A program made the position numbers and the translations under genes. From Thalassia testudinum (Eukaryota > Streptophyta > Magnoliopsida > Alismatales > Hydrocharitaceae), in NCBI GenBank assembly GCA_037157565.1, contig JAZHRO010000012.1, forward strand, positions 56,845,501 through 56,909,500: DNA of 64,000 nucleotides, given 5' to 3'. The notes beneath the pieces were generated by a model, which made no database searches, was not told where the DNA came from, and saw only the letters and a list, made by a program, of their open reading frames with translations. Below, piece after piece: positions 36,583-48,480 of the stretch. The first letter of the stretch is position 1. Every line of letters begins with the position of its first letter.

Positions 36583-36834
36583 TCACCTAATTATTAACCT
36601 CCGAAAGAGGAGAAACCACTTCTTGAAGGAATGAGGTGCTGGTGCTGGTGGATGAAGAGGCTCAAATGTGGGTGCCAACGCCGGTGCAAGAACTGGACGA
36701 AGTGGCTCGAGGTCGGGTGCTGGTGCAGGTGAGGGTAAAGGTGCTGATGATGGTAAGTGAGGTGTGCTTGGCAGCGCAGCAGTGCCATCACTAGGGTGCT
36801 CCACTCTCTGCAACAACAAGCATGGTGGAGGGAT
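36583..36834 (-). other. Last exon of the polygalacturonase: Ala-Pro-rich extension
   Basis: After TTGCAG the exon encodes IPPPC, where most plant polygalacturonases stop within one or two residues. Here it continues with about 50 residues rich in Ala-Pro and Ser-Pro (for example APLPSPAPAP, then PVLAPALAP), like arabinogalactan glycomodules, and ends in a basic-hydrophobic tail (FKKWFLLFRRLIIR). The acceptor and phase match exon 5. Either the tail is real or the true stop was lost by a small change near the LLL after PPC. Confidence 0.7.
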
Positions 36835-39800
36835 CTGCAAATAATGGTGCAAATGGCCAGATCAATGCAGCCTTGATACATGGTGCTGTATTCTATCCAT
36901 GTTCTGGATATGCATATATACATATGAATGCTTACAGAATAAGTTGGAAAAGGAAAAATGTTCCCACATCTTTTAAGATTTGGAACGGTGGATTTAGCCA
37001 TTGATAACTTAATTGCAAATATAAGGATACGTAAAGACATGTGTGCACGTATGTGAGTAGATGTATGTACAAACATGCATCCATTGATCCATATACGTAC
37101 AAACATATATGTATGCGTGTATGTATTTATATGATTAATCAATCCTAACTTAAGAGCAACATGATGTATAATTCACGGTAGAACATATGCAAAGATGAGT
37201 TATGAATATAAATGGCATACACTTTTTTAAACAGAATCTTAATTGAATTGTTAACAAGATCATTATTTTTACCTAAACCCTACTCAAGCATGCATATGTA
37301 GTCATATGTCCATGTTGAATATTTTGCACATGGACCTCTTTGGTAAACCTTAAAGTATAGGATGTGGGCTGGGAAATATAAAATCTGATGTAAAAGTTGA
37401 TACATAACAGTGTGAACATAGTTCTTACTTGATATATTTCTTTTTTATGTAAAAAAAAGTATTGACACATGGTGGGATCCACCACTGCTGAAATCAACAA
37501 CAAATTACTTTTGTACAGGTGTAAACTACTCAAATCATCTTCGGAACCACCTTGTACCGGTACAATATTACTTTTAACTACTTTACATCGGTGCAATCTT
37601 ACTTTAACCGGTGCAAAGTAAGATTGCATCGGTGTAAAATTAAATTCCAAATGTTTCTTCACTTATGGCAATTGATTTTACACTTAAAATGTGATTTTTT
37701 CACCTTAGGGTTTAGGGTTTAGTCTTTAGTGTTTAACCCTAAATCCTAAACCTTAAACCTTAAGGTGAAAAATCACTTCTCATAAATGAAATCACTTTCC
37801 ATAAACCTAAACCCTAAACCTATAGGTCAAAATTACTTTGCACGGGTGTAAAATTACTTTGCACAGGTGAAATTGCCCTTAGAATAATTTTGCACCGATG
37901 TAAAATGAGATTTCATCGATACATAGACACCTTAGATACTTTATCACTGATATAAAATAGTTTATCATCGGTGCAAAGTTATTTATCATCTGCACATTTT
38001 AGATTAAAGTGATTTAGTGATTTTTTTTAATGTAGTAGAATCCACCACGTCATAAATCTTAGATTCTTTTATTTTTTTACATTAAACATCAATTATTAAA
38101 TGGATCAACATTAATAACAGTGTGTAAACTACGAAAATAACACTTACAAATTTCCATACATCACTAGTTACATCTCCATTCTTTTTGGCTAAAGTATTTA
38201 TCCTACTAAGACATATTTAGTTGTTTGGAGTTATAATCCAACAAACGGGCAATATTTATCAAAATCTTTTTAAATAGAAAAAAAAAGGGAAACATGAAAC
38301 TCTTGCTCATAATTAAGTTATGAATGTAGATGGAGTATAGTTGATATTTTTTATTAGAAATAATTTTTTAACATGAAATTTTGAGAATTAATATTACTCT
38401 ATGTTAGAATGTTGTGGACAACATTTTAAGTTAATTTGAGACCCCTACGAGGGTCAAATTCAATAGATGGAGATTTGATCCCACTTGATGAAGTTGTCAA
38501 GGTCATCCATGTTCAGGGAAATTGGGTGTACCTCATGTTTTTACCAAAATGATTTTAATCCTCTATTTCAAAACATTAATAGTGTAAATTTATGTAATTC
38601 ATGTACAATTAAGCCGCACTGCCTATCCTCTTTTAAATATACTTTACTTATTAAAATCATTCTCTTACAAAAGAAAAGAAAATTCAATTGCTGAATATAT
38701 TTTCTCATGAGATATTACCCATGAAATGCCAAAAAAAAAAAAAAGAATAAAAAAGAATCGTTCCAACAAACAAATTGTCCATTACATCCATCAAAGTGGT
38801 AAGGTCTTTATATATATATATATATATATTTCTTAAAATCAAGTTTGGTAAAATTTAAACGTTTGCTTTTAAGAAAATATACTTTAGTTAACATTTTCCG
38901 AGGAGTTAAGAGTTGAACCTTTTGAGTGAGGATGGCAAAGATTAAAGAAGTGTTGATAAAAAAATATATATATATAATCTTGATAATTTTAATTTAAAAT
39001 TAAAATATTTCTGATTGAAAGTAAAAAATTCCTATAAGAAAGATCACTTAACGTGAGAAAAGATTTAATTGTTGTCGTTATTATTATTTTATTTAATGAG
39101 TCAATATTACTATCTAAAGAAAGTGTGCGTTGTAATTCGCTGGTATAAATGGATAACAGATATGGATACAAATAATATGACGATAATATATCCATTAATT
39201 TGTTTCCTACCTGCAAGCCGGAGAAGGACCCTTCAACATTGGAGCATGTGGTGGTGGTGGACGCTGTGCACCTCCTGCTGCCGTCGACGCATTGCAAGCT
39301 GATGTCCTCGAGGCTTATGTTCTCGCACGGCATCGCCTCGCTGCAGACAAAATTGACCGCGACCTCCCTCGTGCTCGTGCCACTGATCCTTCTGTACTTC
39401 ACGTCGCTGATCATCACATGCGACGGCTGCCTTCCATGCAAAATGTCAAATACATATAAATATTGCTTGATTAATTCGAATTTTACCTGTACATTAATCT
39501 CGACAAATATGAAGAAAAACTGATATATATATATATATATACATGAATGCGATTATCTTCCACTCCATATTCAACACCATCCAATATTTCTCACGATCCG
39601 CTCCAATTATCATTGCTCGAGTTTGAGTCATATAACGTTTATTTTCTCGATTTCTGTTTGAATTCTACTCCCTTAAGGTTATATAATTTCGTAGATATAT
39701 ACCATCTGCACAACTCGTCAGGGGCGTTTCACGTTATGATATGATTGGCAATAACGACGTGAAAACCAGCCTCATCAACTTGGTTGGTCCAGATTGCCAT

Positions 39801-40566
39801 TTACACTGCAAAGGAAAAAAAAAAATTCTTGACGTTTATTATCTTAAATGTTTAAATGATTATGATATTATTTAGATATTTGACTAAATAAATTTCAAGT
39901 TAAATTTATCGTGTCCTATCATTGTGAAATATTTGATTCAAATGTTACAAAATAATATATCATAATTGATGTTTATTTTGGTTAAACATCAAATAATATC
40001 AAGGTTATTTGAATGCTTAGAAGACAAATGTCAAAAAAAAAAAAAAAGGGAAACTTTTTCTTATAGTGTTAGAATACAGCATGGGCATATTTGGATTAGG
40101 TTGTGATCCATTTGTGTTAATCATCTAATTCATCTAGTGGTTTGCATGTTAGCTTTGATCGAGATGATGCAACTCACTGTGAGTAATTAATTGTGAGGTG
40201 ATTAAGTTACTTGTGAGAGAAGATTGGAGGCTTTACCACGGTGGTGCAATTGTTCCGGCCGGGGCAATACTTTTGATCTATGATTATGGGGTTGGTAACG
40301 TTATCCATGATCACGTTTTCAAAGGTGAGACGTGATACCCTGCTGCTCAGCAACCCTGGCCATGTCTTGATCCGAGCTCCATTGGTCGTGTTCGTGATGA
40401 TGCAGTCCTTCACGTGTATCCCTTGCACATCGTCTTCGTTAGGGTACTTGCCCAAGCTTCCAACGCTGCACAAATTAACACACACAGCAGCTTATCCAAT
40501 TAATTAATTACACTCCTTTATACTCAATTCCGACTCAACCAAAACGATCACACTTTTGATTTCATT

Positions 40567-40608
<42 letters not shown>

Positions 40609-43543
40609 TGGGAGGGATGAATACAATTATCTCCCAACTTCGGTAAGAAAATTGTATGTTTATAACCAAGTATTTCTAGTATTAGGTTATGGATAAGGTG
40701 GGGACATTGGATTGAACTTATGTGGGCCAAGGTAACTCTAGGTTGACTAGGTAGGCCTAGGCCCAAGTTCTTTTTCAGGCTCTGGGTTGGGCCCATGCCC
40801 AAAATTTTGCTTTTTTTAAGCAATAAGCTCAAGCTTAGTTCAAATTTTTTCTTGGGGTCAAGCCTATGGGTTAAGTTGACCTAAACTTTGGTAATATCTT
40901 AGTTTAAAACATGTTTAAGTTCATGTTTTCAAATATAAAAAAACAATCTCTTTGGTATTGCACTTAAATACAATATCAAATCATATGATATTCTAGAGTG
41001 AATGATAATAGTTCAATGCATGATAATTTCTCTAGAGGGTCAAGAGGGCTGCAGCAACTGAAGGGTTGTACGCGCACCTACGTTCTGTGGGGGAGACGAA
41101 GAGGCTGGAGAACGAAGAAGAACATGGAGAAATCAGAGGGCAGTTGGATTGGTATTTGAATGGATTAATATAAATCATAATATATGCTATATATGTTAAA
41201 TATATAATTTTGAGCCTAAAATTAGGCTAGCTTCCAGGCTTTCTGATTTGGGTTCACCTAAGCCTTAGCCTCACCTAAGTAATTGTTTTGGGTCAAATCT
41301 AAGCCCAGACCTAAACTAACTTCGAGCTCAGACTCGATCGGACTATTTGCATTGGATCAGGCTGGCTGAACCCGATGCCCAACCCTAGTTATGGATGGAT
41401 CGTGTTCATGGTGCACGTGGAGAGCCTCCGTGCGTACCTGATGCCATGGCCTGGGCCGCATGTGACCATTGAGATGGACAAATTAACGGTCCCTGGGCCG
41501 ATGGAGATGCAGTCGTCCCCCGTGGAGATGACCAGATGGGAGAGGTCAACGTCGGTGCTGTGGCCGACGTGGATGCCATCGGTGTTGGGGCTGTGCTCGG
41601 GGGCTGTGATCTCAAGATCACGGACCTTCACACGTGAGGATTTGTGGATCTTCATGTGGAAGGACTTGCCGTCTCTCAGATGGAGCCCCGAGATCGTGGT
41701 GTCCTCCACTCCATAGAAGCATAGTGCCTACGTTGGACTGTAAATGTCAGTTTTGAGTTCCCCTTTAGTAACGTTACCGAGAGTTACAGAAGTTATCTTT
41801 TTTAAAAAAGAGAGTACAGAAATTATCATGCATGCGATCTGCAATACTCTTACTCTAATGGAAGGAAGGAATATATGCCGCGCACTATCGGAAACAAAGG
41901 TAATTTGCTTTACTGATGTGTAATAGGATAAGGAAGGAAGGTGGATTTTAGCGTGTAGTTGTAATAAGTTCCCACGCAGGAAAAGGCGTACTATTGTTCT
42001 GTAGAAAAAACAATTTCTATATTCGTTTCACACAAGTCTCTGCGAGTCCAAGAAGAAGATTACTTTGAATTTGATGCTAGAGGTTTAGAGCAGAAAATAA
42101 AACCAAATAGCGAGATCCACTCGGTTCAATGAGCAAGCAATGGAAATGGGGGAAGCAATCTCAAAGTCGAATGAAAATACTATTCCACTTCTAGAGAGCA
42201 ACCTTGTCCTAAATAACCCTCTAAATTTGTTTAGGGGTGGATTGTTTCGATCGTGGAATTTGCCATCATGATATTTGTAATTTTGTTCTTCGTCGCACGC
42301 AATTTGTGGCTTTTGCTCCAAAATGGCAGTTTAATTTTTCAACGGCATTTCCAAAAGGAGTCCCTCAATCTCAACTTTTCAGACCGTCTCGTTAGCCAAA
42401 CCAAAAGCCATATATCTGCCCCAAATGACCCCTTACATAATGATCCAGGTGGAAATTAGCATAAGTGACCAACTTACGGTGGGGAACGCCTGGCAGGAGG
42501 AATTGTAATGGCAGGTGTTGAGAGGCCAAGCATGGGCCCCCTGGCCATCCAACGTGCCCCCACGGCCCACTACAGATAGACCCTTCAGGCCCTCGAACAA
42601 GATCCACCTATCCGAGTCCAGCTCTTCTCCTACGGCCCTCAGCGTCCCGTGGATCTCCACCCTCGGAGAAAGCCCATCGCGGCACGGCCCATTGAACGCC
42701 ACCGTGCTCAGCACGAACGTCCCCTTTGGAACCAAGAACGTCGCCTTCCCTTCGTAGTCGCACGCACTCCTCCACGCAGCCGAGAATGCCTAGCATATAA
42801 ATTAACGTAAACATACGTATAAGATGCACATGGAATAATACTTTGGAATCATGGGTTGTTAAGAGTTGTGACAACTTTTTAATCCAGCTCTGAGAAAGTG
42901 TGACGAAAAGATATCCGGCATGAGCGATCCAGAGGGAATCGTGCAAAATATCCATGCGTGCCATTTTCTGATAAGGTAACGAAGAAGTCTTGATGGCGCC
43001 ATTGAAGGCAGTAAATCCAATTTATTCTTCAATTGAGGGAAATAAATCGATTGTAGGATTTGATCCCCATATGACCGCAGACTGTTTGAACGGATTTCTC
43101 TTTGAATCAAAAGCTGCGCAAATCGGATGGTTGAGATATATAACGTCTAGGATTTTCCAGACCGAGGTATATGTCCGGAATGGTCTGGTACGTAGAATTA
43201 GAATTAGATAGAATGATTTTCTAGACTTGTAGCAAGTGCAATTACACCATCCGAAGATCAAATTTTCTGCAAATAAAGAAGATAACTGCTAAGGCCTTAA
43301 CGTGGGTGCACATATAATTTAGATGCACATGTGTATGTGAGAGCACCATATCTACAATATATGAGATGACCATCGACATATTTGTGGGAATCGGTTGTGA
43401 CCACTTACGTCTTTGTTGTCGCTGCGTTTGGTGGAGGCTCCGTGCTCCGTCACGTCGAAGACTTTGGTCCGGCAGTGAGCTTTGGAGAAGAGTAGTAGGA
43501 AGGATAGTAATATCATGGAGGGCGGGGAGAGATCTGCATGCAT
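36583..43543 (-). CDS. Polygalacturonase (GH28), six exons, secreted, with Ala-Pro-rich C-terminal tail
   Basis: Exons on the minus strand: 43543-43409, 42789-42478, 41727-41438, 40465-40237, 39426-39211, 36834-36583. All junctions are GT-AG and phases agree, giving 477 residues. It hydrolyses alpha-1,4-galacturonan in the cell wall. Residues 10-24 (MILLSFLLLFSKAHC) form a signal peptide. The GH28 beta-helix carries all four catalytic motifs: NTDG (197-200, in SPNTDGIHVG), GDDC (219-222), GHG (242-244, in CGPGHGIS) and RIK (277-279). The usual family end, PPPC, is at 396-399, but the frame runs on for 78 residues. The start is the first ATG, and Met10 is an alternative. Intron 5 (2376 bp) holds a palindrome-rich element. 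No stop or frameshift is seen, so it is probably functional. The exon 4 donor GTAAAG was chosen because it restores the phase. Confidence 0.9.
37435..38090. mobile_element. Palindrome-array element, copy 1, in intron 5 of the polygalacturonase
   Basis: The ends resemble inverted repeats: left TTATGTAAAAAAAAG...ACATGGTGGGATCCA, right the inverse of TAATGTAAAAAAAT...GACGTGGTGGATTC. The body holds at least seven TTGCACCGGTGCAA-like near-palindromes (37545-37640, 37835-37990) around a pair of telomere-like blocks. It is an inverted relative of 47755-48480. No protein is encoded, so it is a MITE-like non-autonomous element, superfamily unknown. Confidence 0.6.
37703..37830. repeat. telomere-like (TTTAGGG) blocks in inverted arrangement
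   Basis: AGGGTTTAGGGTTTAG at 37707-37722 is followed by AACCCTAAATCCTAAACC at about 37733-37752 and AAACCTAAACCCTAAACC at about 37803-37820. These contain plant telobox words (AAACCCTAA and variants). They are too short for an interstitial telomere and sit inside the palindrome-array element. Confidence 0.7.
38807..38830. repeat. TA microsatellite in intron 5
   Basis: A short run of alternating TA in the last intron of the polygalacturonase. Similar short runs occur near 38965 and in intron 4 near 39523-39540. Confidence 0.7.
40466..41437 (-). other. Intron 3 of the polygalacturonase, content
   Basis: Contains a GA microsatellite (40568-40602) and, at 40690-41380, a GGGCCTAGGCCCAAG / GGGCCCATGCCC-rich stretch with inverted similarity to its right end (AAGCCCAGACCTAAAC, AACCCGATGCCCAACCC). 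This resembles small non-autonomous DNA elements common in plant introns. The family is not assigned. Confidence 0.45.
40568..40602. repeat. GA microsatellite
   Basis: About 16 consecutive GA dinucleotides on the plus strand, in intron 3 of the polygalacturonase. Confidence 0.9.
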
Positions 43544-44286
43544 GATGACACTCGTGACTCAACTGCAACGCGTGTTTTGTCCGAGGGAGAAAGGAGATGA
43601 GGAAGAGAGATCATCTGTGCTTCAGGGGGCAATCACAAAGTTAGTGACGCTTCAGGTGGGAGTTGATCAAGAACATGGGCGTTTTTGTTTTTGTTTTCGT
43701 GTTTTTTTTTTAAAAAAAAAAATTTTGGCAAAAAGAACATGGGCGTTTTTTGTTTGCCAGGAAGATTAATGGGTGTGGCCGTTCGCGTGAGGGAAGGAGA
43801 TCGTTTTCTCCCCTCACTTAAATTCTGCCTCATTGATTGCCATGGTTGGCTTTTTAGTTTCTGGTGCGAGAGGTAAAGGGTTTCTTTTGGTTTTCTTTGT
43901 TTGTTTTTTGTTTTTTTGGCGGTAATACTCCAAATAAATAAAACCAGGGCCCACGATGTAAACTTCCTCCAACTTGTGGATGAGAGAGGGCACTTGATGT
44001 GTATTAAGGGTGGGTGGAGGAACCGATGTCGAGTTACATGCATGCAGGGCTACACGTGATGTGGATTAATCTATCATCCAATATGTTTTAATTCGATTGG
44101 GTTGGTTGGAGTTGAGTTGGGTCATTTTTCGTCTTATGAATTGAAGTGGGTTAAAAAATTTTCAACCTATTTTAATTGAATCAAATTTAGGTTGAGACTT
44201 TTACTAGTCTAATTCTATCCATAAATTGTAAAATCTATAATTAAGATGTGTAATCTAATATGATTTATAAAAAAATATCATTTGTG

Positions 44287-44287
<1 letters not shown>
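43544..44287. other. Upstream region of the polygalacturonase
   Basis: This should hold the promoter. On the minus strand the 140 bp before the ATG are CT-rich (CTCTCTTCCTCATCTCCTTTC), as in many plant leaders. I see no convincing TATA box within 200 bp. It also contains a T10A11 palindrome (about 43703-43723) and a 64-bp direct repeat beginning AGAACATGGGCGTTTT at 43672 and again at 43736. Confidence 0.5.
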
Positions 44288-44324
<37 letters not shown>

Positions 44325-44326
44325 GG
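44288..44326. repeat. AAT microsatellite
   Basis: About 12 ATA/AAT trinucleotides, followed by an AAC/AAG-rich stretch. The open frame over it (poly-Asn) is not a gene. Confidence 0.9.
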
Positions 44327-44449
44327 AGAAGAACAACAACAAGAAAGAAAAAATAAATTCATCTCTTTACCTTTCACGTAATGACAAGTTGCGTGGATTT
44401 ATGGGTATTGAGACTTTTTGGATTCTATTCGTAGAAATGTCTATGTAAG

Positions 44450-47400
44450 TTGGAGGAAATAGCCTAATATTAAAAAATATCTTTAAATTTGAAACTTTAT
44501 TTTAGTTAATAGGAAATTATGTACAAATTATAAAATTATGTATGATTTAGAAAAAAAGAAAAGTAAGCAAATCTATTTCGATACAAAATTTTACAAATTA
44601 AATTAGATTAAATTGAAAAATTTTCAATTTTAAATTAGTGATTTGCTGACATCTTATCCAATCCGGCCACTTGGAATGTATTAAGGTGGGAAAATGTTTA
44701 GTACGTCCTAAAACCTACTCCAAAACCTATCCCTCATATCATTAAAAGAGGTACATAACCCTACAAGTAATATCTATCCTTCTATTTTATCTCTTTCTTT
44801 TTCAATAGATGTCACAATTTCATTGGTAAGATCTTAGATGAAAAAATAGATCCCTCTACCACTTACCCATTAAGGTGGGTGTTGGTTTGCTCAATTACAT
44901 CATGAATGAGCACATGACACAGCATTAATATCATTCATACATAGAATATAATGGACTTCATGAGATACTCATACTGATGTGGCACATCATACGGCACATT
45001 TGGCTTTGCTAGGTGGCAAAGGAGTTAGCAAACATGCGGCGAGCATGACTACTCTAGTTAAGCACTCAAGTAGGTGTTGATACGCTCGCTCATATTATGA
45101 CTTAGCGCATGATATAACGTCTCTATTGTTCATGTTAAATTTCAAATTTGAGATTTGTTTCATTTAAAAGCATAAATGCAAGGGTAGCACATGATATAGT
45201 GTCACTGTCGTTCATGTCACATTTCAAATTTGAGATTTGTTTAATTTAAAAACAAAAATGGAAGGGCTAAGAAAGGTAGGAAGAGAACTTAGGTTTCCTT
45301 GGTTCCACAAAAGGCGACATCTACCCCTTTTTAAGGTAGGTCATATCGAAACATAAATTCATAGCATGCGTCAGATGTATTGAATGTTGGAGCTGCAAAA
45401 AATCACTTTTTCGGATGTGTTCCTTGGTGACATGCTTAGGAAATGTATAAATATTATTGTAAATATTTGAAATTAATAAAATGTTATTATATTCTCAATA
45501 TTACTTTTAATGGTATTTAAAAATTCACATTATTTTCATAATTAATATTCTATTAATTGGTGTCTTTAAATTTAATGAATTTGAACCAAAAAAATAAAAA
45601 ATTTTAATTTTTAACCTTAAGCTTACTTTTTATTTTTCCCCTCCTCCCCCACCTCCTTTACTCACCAAACCTCATCCTGAGGGAGCTTCCCCCCTAATGA
45701 ACCTCATTGGATGTCGCCCCTTAGACAACAAGAAGGGGGGTATCGAGAGAGATAAGGAGAGAGGTTGACTAAGAGAACAAGTAAGAGAGGGGAATTGAGA
45801 GCGAGAAACTAAGACAAGAGTGAGAGAATTGTGAAAACTCCTTCTTAGCTCCTACCATGGAAACCCCTTCATCGACTCCTACTATACTTTGGCTCATGTT
45901 GCCAAGACATCTCCTATGTTGATTGAGGTGCTATCTTTGTTCCCCCAGCAAGAAGAAGAAGAAAGGTGGCTGTGACTCCGATAATGTCACCTCGAGCTCA
46001 TTTGTTTTGTTGATCAAGGCACTCAACATCTTCAAGGATAATTTGTCATGGGTGAAGAGGAGCACGGGAGTGGCAGTAGTTGGTGGAGCATGGGGAAGAG
46101 GGAGTATGTGGAGAGAGGAGGGGGAAGGGGAAGGCGGTGGGAGTTATTTTAGGATAAAAAAAGAAAACTTTTTAATTGTTGTTAAATTTAATGACATTAA
46201 TTAACGGAGTGAAAAATACAAAAATAATGACTTCCCTGATGTTATTAAAAATAATAATTAGGAATATAATGGCATATTTTAATTTCAAGTAAAAATTTCT
46301 GGATTAAATTATATTTGCTTCCATAATTTAGGGTTAGTGTTATAGCATATGGGTAGGGAAAAGGCACATGTTTAAACACGCTAGATTAGACCATGTTTTA
46401 CCATTTTAGGGGTGCACGTCTCGGTCAAGTTGAAGCTTCCAACAGACCAAGGCCCATGTTACGACCGGCACATGGGCCTCAAGTGTACCCCTGAGATTTA
46501 GCCCGTCAAACTGTAAAGCCCAACGTCCTTATACAGTGGGCGGCTAACGTCCTTGTAGTAGTGTGTGCGCGCGCGTGCAACAAAACACTTTTTTAATTGT
46601 AAGGAATGGTATAAAAAGTGGAGTATAGATTCATCGAGTCTCAGCAGCGACAAACGGATTGCAATTTCCTCCTTTCCAATCGTAGAAGTCGTCCGAATTG
46701 ACAAGGAGAGTTCCATCTTTGATACAAAACCAGATACGAGGTTCCATTCCCACCACAAAAAAGAAAAGAAAGTGACAAAAAAAAGAAAAAATGAGAAAGC
46801 TAAAAAACAAAGCCTGAATTTTAAAATAAAAAACTCAAGTACCTAAATATTTACATATATTTTTTAAATTAAATTACACCGATGATATTTAAGTATATTT
46901 AAATTTTAAATTAAATTATACTATCATAGGTGATATTTAAAATTTTATTGATAATTTTTATATATCACTAGTTTATTATAGTAAATATCATCATGATATG
47001 TGAATTTTAAAGGATATATGAACTTTTACATGAAATAATATTTTTTAAAATTGAGATCCAAAACTTAATGCTTCCTAACTCTTGCCATCCAATTCAACAC
47101 CAACAAATTAATAACAAGTTCAAACGATAGCAACTCTTTGACATTACCAGAAGAGACCGATGTTTGAATCTCTATCTCTACGTTTACTTTCGGGACTGAA
47201 GCATGGGGGAGAGTGAATTTCTCCTCAATTCACCTAAACGAACTTCAAGGTTGTTAAAAACAACTAATAACAACTGGTAAGACATTAACCCATTTATGGC
47301 AAGAAATATACTCTTTATTCCCGCATCCAGCCAATAAACAAATTAAATAGTGCCAAATCACTTGTTATATCCAAACCAGTATTTATCTCACTAATTATCC

Positions 47401-47754
47401 TCCGACCACGGCTGCACGTGGCTCAGGTTCACCTCGCAATCTGGTTTAACCAAACCCCATATCGAACTTAATCCAGTTGGTTGGGTTAGGTAGGGTTAGA
47501 AGTTTCGGTGGGTTAAGTTTTGTTATAATTTGACTAATATGCTAAAATACGGGTTGGCTTCGAGGAGCAATCCAAATCAACCAAATCCACACCGCATGCA
47601 TACTTTTTAAATTGTTATTTTTACGTAATATTCTTTGGGTACAGCATACATTAAATATCTCAATATTTGTAAAATAGGGAAACGTAATTTTTGACGTAAC
47701 AAATGACGTTGGATATTATTTTCCTATTTTATACAATATTAAGGACGTTGGTTC
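44450..47754. other. Intergenic stretch without a recognised gene
   Basis: AT-rich, with short open frames (45923-46204 plus, 46498-46758 minus) that show no known domain. It contains one tandem duplication (45105-45268) and GGTTGGGTTAGG-type runs near 47460-47520. Confidence 0.5.
45105..45268. repeat. 82-bp tandem duplication
   Basis: Units start at 45105 (GCGCATGATATAACGTC) and 45187 (GCACATGATATAGTGTC) and share the CAAATTTGAGATTTGTTT core. They are diverged by several substitutions. Confidence 0.75.
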
Positions 47755-48480
47755 ACTTGATAATTGATATTTAATGTAAAAAAATAAAATAATGTAAGGT
47801 TTGTTACATGATAATTTACATCATACACAAAAAAAATCACCACACCACTTTAACCTAAAATATACCAGTGATAAAAAATTCTGTATCAGTGATAAATTAT
47901 TGTAAGGTATCTTTACACCGGTACAATCTTATTTTACATCGATGCAAAATTATTCCAAAGGTAGTTTCACCTATCCAAAGTGATTTTGAACCCGTGTAAA
48001 GTGATTTTGACGTATGAGTTTAAGATTTAAAGTTTTGGTCACCACTAAATCCTAAACCTTAAGGTAAAAAATCATCTTTGAAGTGAAAAATCACTTATCA
48101 TACGTAAAGAAACACTTAAAATTTAATTTTGCACCGATGTAATTTTACTTTGCATCGGTGCAAAAAAATATTACACCGGTGCAAAAAATATTGCACCGGT
48201 GCAAATAGTTCAAAGTAAGGTGTAATTTTACTTTGCACCGGTACAAAAAAATATTGTACCCGTATAAAATAATATTACACCGATGTAAAGTAGTTCAAAG
48301 TAAGGTTACATCGGTGCAATCTTACTATCCACCTGTGCAAAATTAATTTAAAGGTACAAAGTAATTTTACACACCCTTATAAAAGTAGTTTGTTGTTGAT
48401 TTCAACAGTGATAGATCTCACCACGTGTCAGCAATTTCTTTTACATAAAAAGAAGAGACGTAGATTATGACCATATTTAT
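47755..48480. mobile_element. Palindrome-array element, copy 2
   Basis: Inverted relative of 37435-38090. Its right end (TTTCAACAGTGATAGATC, CACCACGTGTCAGCAATT, then TTTTACATAAAAAG) is the inverse of the left end of copy 1. Between about 47910 and 48340 there are at least ten near-palindromes of the form TTRCAYCGRTGYAA, including the perfect TTTGCACCGGTGCAAA near 48195. It is non-coding. TATTTAATGTAAAAAAA at the left and the inverse of TTTTTATGTAAAAGAAA at the right suggest terminal inverted repeats. Confidence 0.65.

Noticed and set aside
36594..37142. 182-residue minus-strand frame overlapping the last exon
   Set aside because: It is a different frame from the exon, rich in His/Ile/Tyr from AT-rich intron sequence, and does not join the polygalacturonase in phase.
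39740..39815. Possible extra exon in polygalacturonase intron 4 (after TTTGCAG)
   Set aside because: Translated in phase it gives no polygalacturonase-like residues. Joining exon 4 directly to PSHVMISDV at 39426 restores both phase and family sequence.
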